Positions 30,958 through 31,365 of a DNA stretch of 31,365 nucleotides are shown in pieces. Below the pieces are notes generated by a model. That model made no database searches. It saw only the letters and a program-made list of their open reading frames with translations, and was not told where the DNA came from. The translations under genes and the position numbers were made by a program. Each line of letters starts with the position of its first letter. Position 1 is the stretch's first letter. This DNA is from JBHIAG01 sp046758465 (GTDB lineage: Bacteria; Acidobacteriota; Terriglobia; Acidiferrales; 2-02-FULL-67-57), in NCBI GenBank assembly GCA_046758465.1, contig JBHIAG010000013.1:1-31365 (forward strand). The letters run 5' to 3'.

Positions 30958-31058
30958 CGTAGCTCCGAATAAGCTGAACCGCGTGGACCTCTGCCATCCT
31001 ACCGGCGCGGCTCGGGGAGAGTCAAACCGGAAGCCAGGCGGTAGTGTGCTATTGAGAA

Positions 31059-31168
31059 CTGCACAAGTAATGTCCGAAGTCGGAGATGTTCACGAGCGCC
31101 CGAATACGCGGAAAAGCAGATTCCTCGCTTCGCTCGGAATGACAACCCGTAGGACATTGCTTGTGCAG
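31059..31168. repeat. 110-bp element bounded by 17-bp inverted repeats (MITE-like)
   Basis: The left end 31059-31075 (CTGCACAAGTAATGTCC) and right end 31152-31168 (GGACATTGCTTGTGCAG) are inverted complements with one mismatch. The 76-base interior includes ATTCCTCGCTTCGCTCGG and AATGACA, a short palindrome-like motif. No coding capacity. Confidence 0.6.
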
Positions 31169-31182
31169 CAATCAATAATTTC

Positions 31183-31244
31183 GTTCAACCCAGTCCCGCA
31201 GAGCGGGACCGCTGGGCCCCGTGGCCGGAGCCACGGGGTTGAAC
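31183..31244 (+). repeat. Dispersed palindromic repeat, family A, copy 4 (nested hairpins)
   Basis: Outer arms GTTCAACCC (31183-31191) and GGGTTGAAC (31236-31244) enclose two perfect hairpins: GTCCCGC/GCGGGAC (31193-31209) and CCCCGTGGC/GCCACGGGG (31217-31238). The end motif GTTCAACCCAG matches copies 2 and 3. Confidence 0.78.
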
Positions 31245-31365
31245 TTTCCCTGCCAGTCTGCACACTGCGCAACCACTGTCCCGCAAACTAGGACACCGGA
31301 AGCCAGGCGTTCACATTGACACGCGCCAGCCCGCCAGCGTAGACTCAGGCCGCCAAAGCGACTCC

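Larger units (their letters stand above)
30958..31365. other. Gene-free interval at the window end, rich in repeats
   Basis: No gene is supported in these 408 bases. They contain an inverted-repeat element (31059-31168), a nested palindrome of family A (31183-31244) and a 15-base direct repeat (ACCGGAAGCCAGGCG at 31026-31040 and 31295-31309) that brackets both. Confidence 0.6.

Noticed and set aside
28630..30972. Very long plus-strand open frame (780 codons) opposite the Fe-S oxidoreductase and FecR genes
   Set aside because: It is antisense to two well-supported genes; its Arg/His/Gln-rich composition is typical of a GC-rich shadow frame.
31183..31244. tRNA-like sequence because of GTTCAACCC
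   Set aside because: The nested hairpins do not make a cloverleaf and the motif is explained by the palindromic repeat family.

Overview
The window is a GC-rich chromosomal segment, most likely from an Acidobacteriota-type soil or sediment bacterium. This assignment is an inference. It rests on a Ser/Thr kinase fused to PD40/TolB-type beta-propeller repeats, a futalosine-type menaquinone gene (mqnD), a split ATP synthase locus with b' and b subunits, and many short palindromic repeats between genes. No rRNA, tRNA, prophage, transposase or CRISPR array was seen.

Layout. 1-2129 (+): the 3' part of a membrane-anchored Ser/Thr kinase/PD40 gene, split by one in-frame TAG. 2130-2736: a gene-free stretch of repeats. 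2737-14047 (-): a long run of co-directional genes. These are, in order of transcription, an unknown protein, a 60-aa protein and an atypical receiver; then bioY, a SnoaL-like protein, a secreted small protein and mqnD; then two tandem MetE-like proteins (the first frameshifted) coupled by ATGA overlaps to a secreted helical protein, followed by its duplicated paralog and a strong terminator; then gamma-glutamyltransferase, a TIM-barrel isomerase and asnS. 14197-21001 (+): ATP synthase genes b', b, delta, alpha, gamma, beta and epsilon. A four-helix-bundle (23S IVS-protein type) cassette lies between gamma and beta, and repeats fill the alpha-gamma and beta-epsilon junctions. Glutaredoxin-like and CDF exporter genes follow. 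22278-24920 (-): serS and a P1-family peptidase. 25031-27101 (+): thiolase and enoyl-CoA hydratase. 27148-30957 (-): a membrane HdrD/EMO-like Fe-S oxidoreductase with an extra C-terminal winged-helix-like tail, and a FecR-domain secreted protein. 30958-31365: repeats only.

How the parts fit: the thiolase and hydratase imply acyl-CoA oxidation. The Fe-S membrane protein resembles enzymes that pass electrons from electron-transfer flavoprotein to menaquinone. MqnD makes menaquinone, and ATP synthase uses the resulting proton gradient. This is a plausible respiratory theme but is inferred.

The most notable observations are the inverted-repeat-bounded four-helix-bundle cassette translationally coupled to atpD, a four-copy dispersed palindrome family with a shared end motif, a family of secreted helical proteins of unknown function coupled to MetE-like genes, and the winged-helix extension on the Fe-S oxidoreductase.
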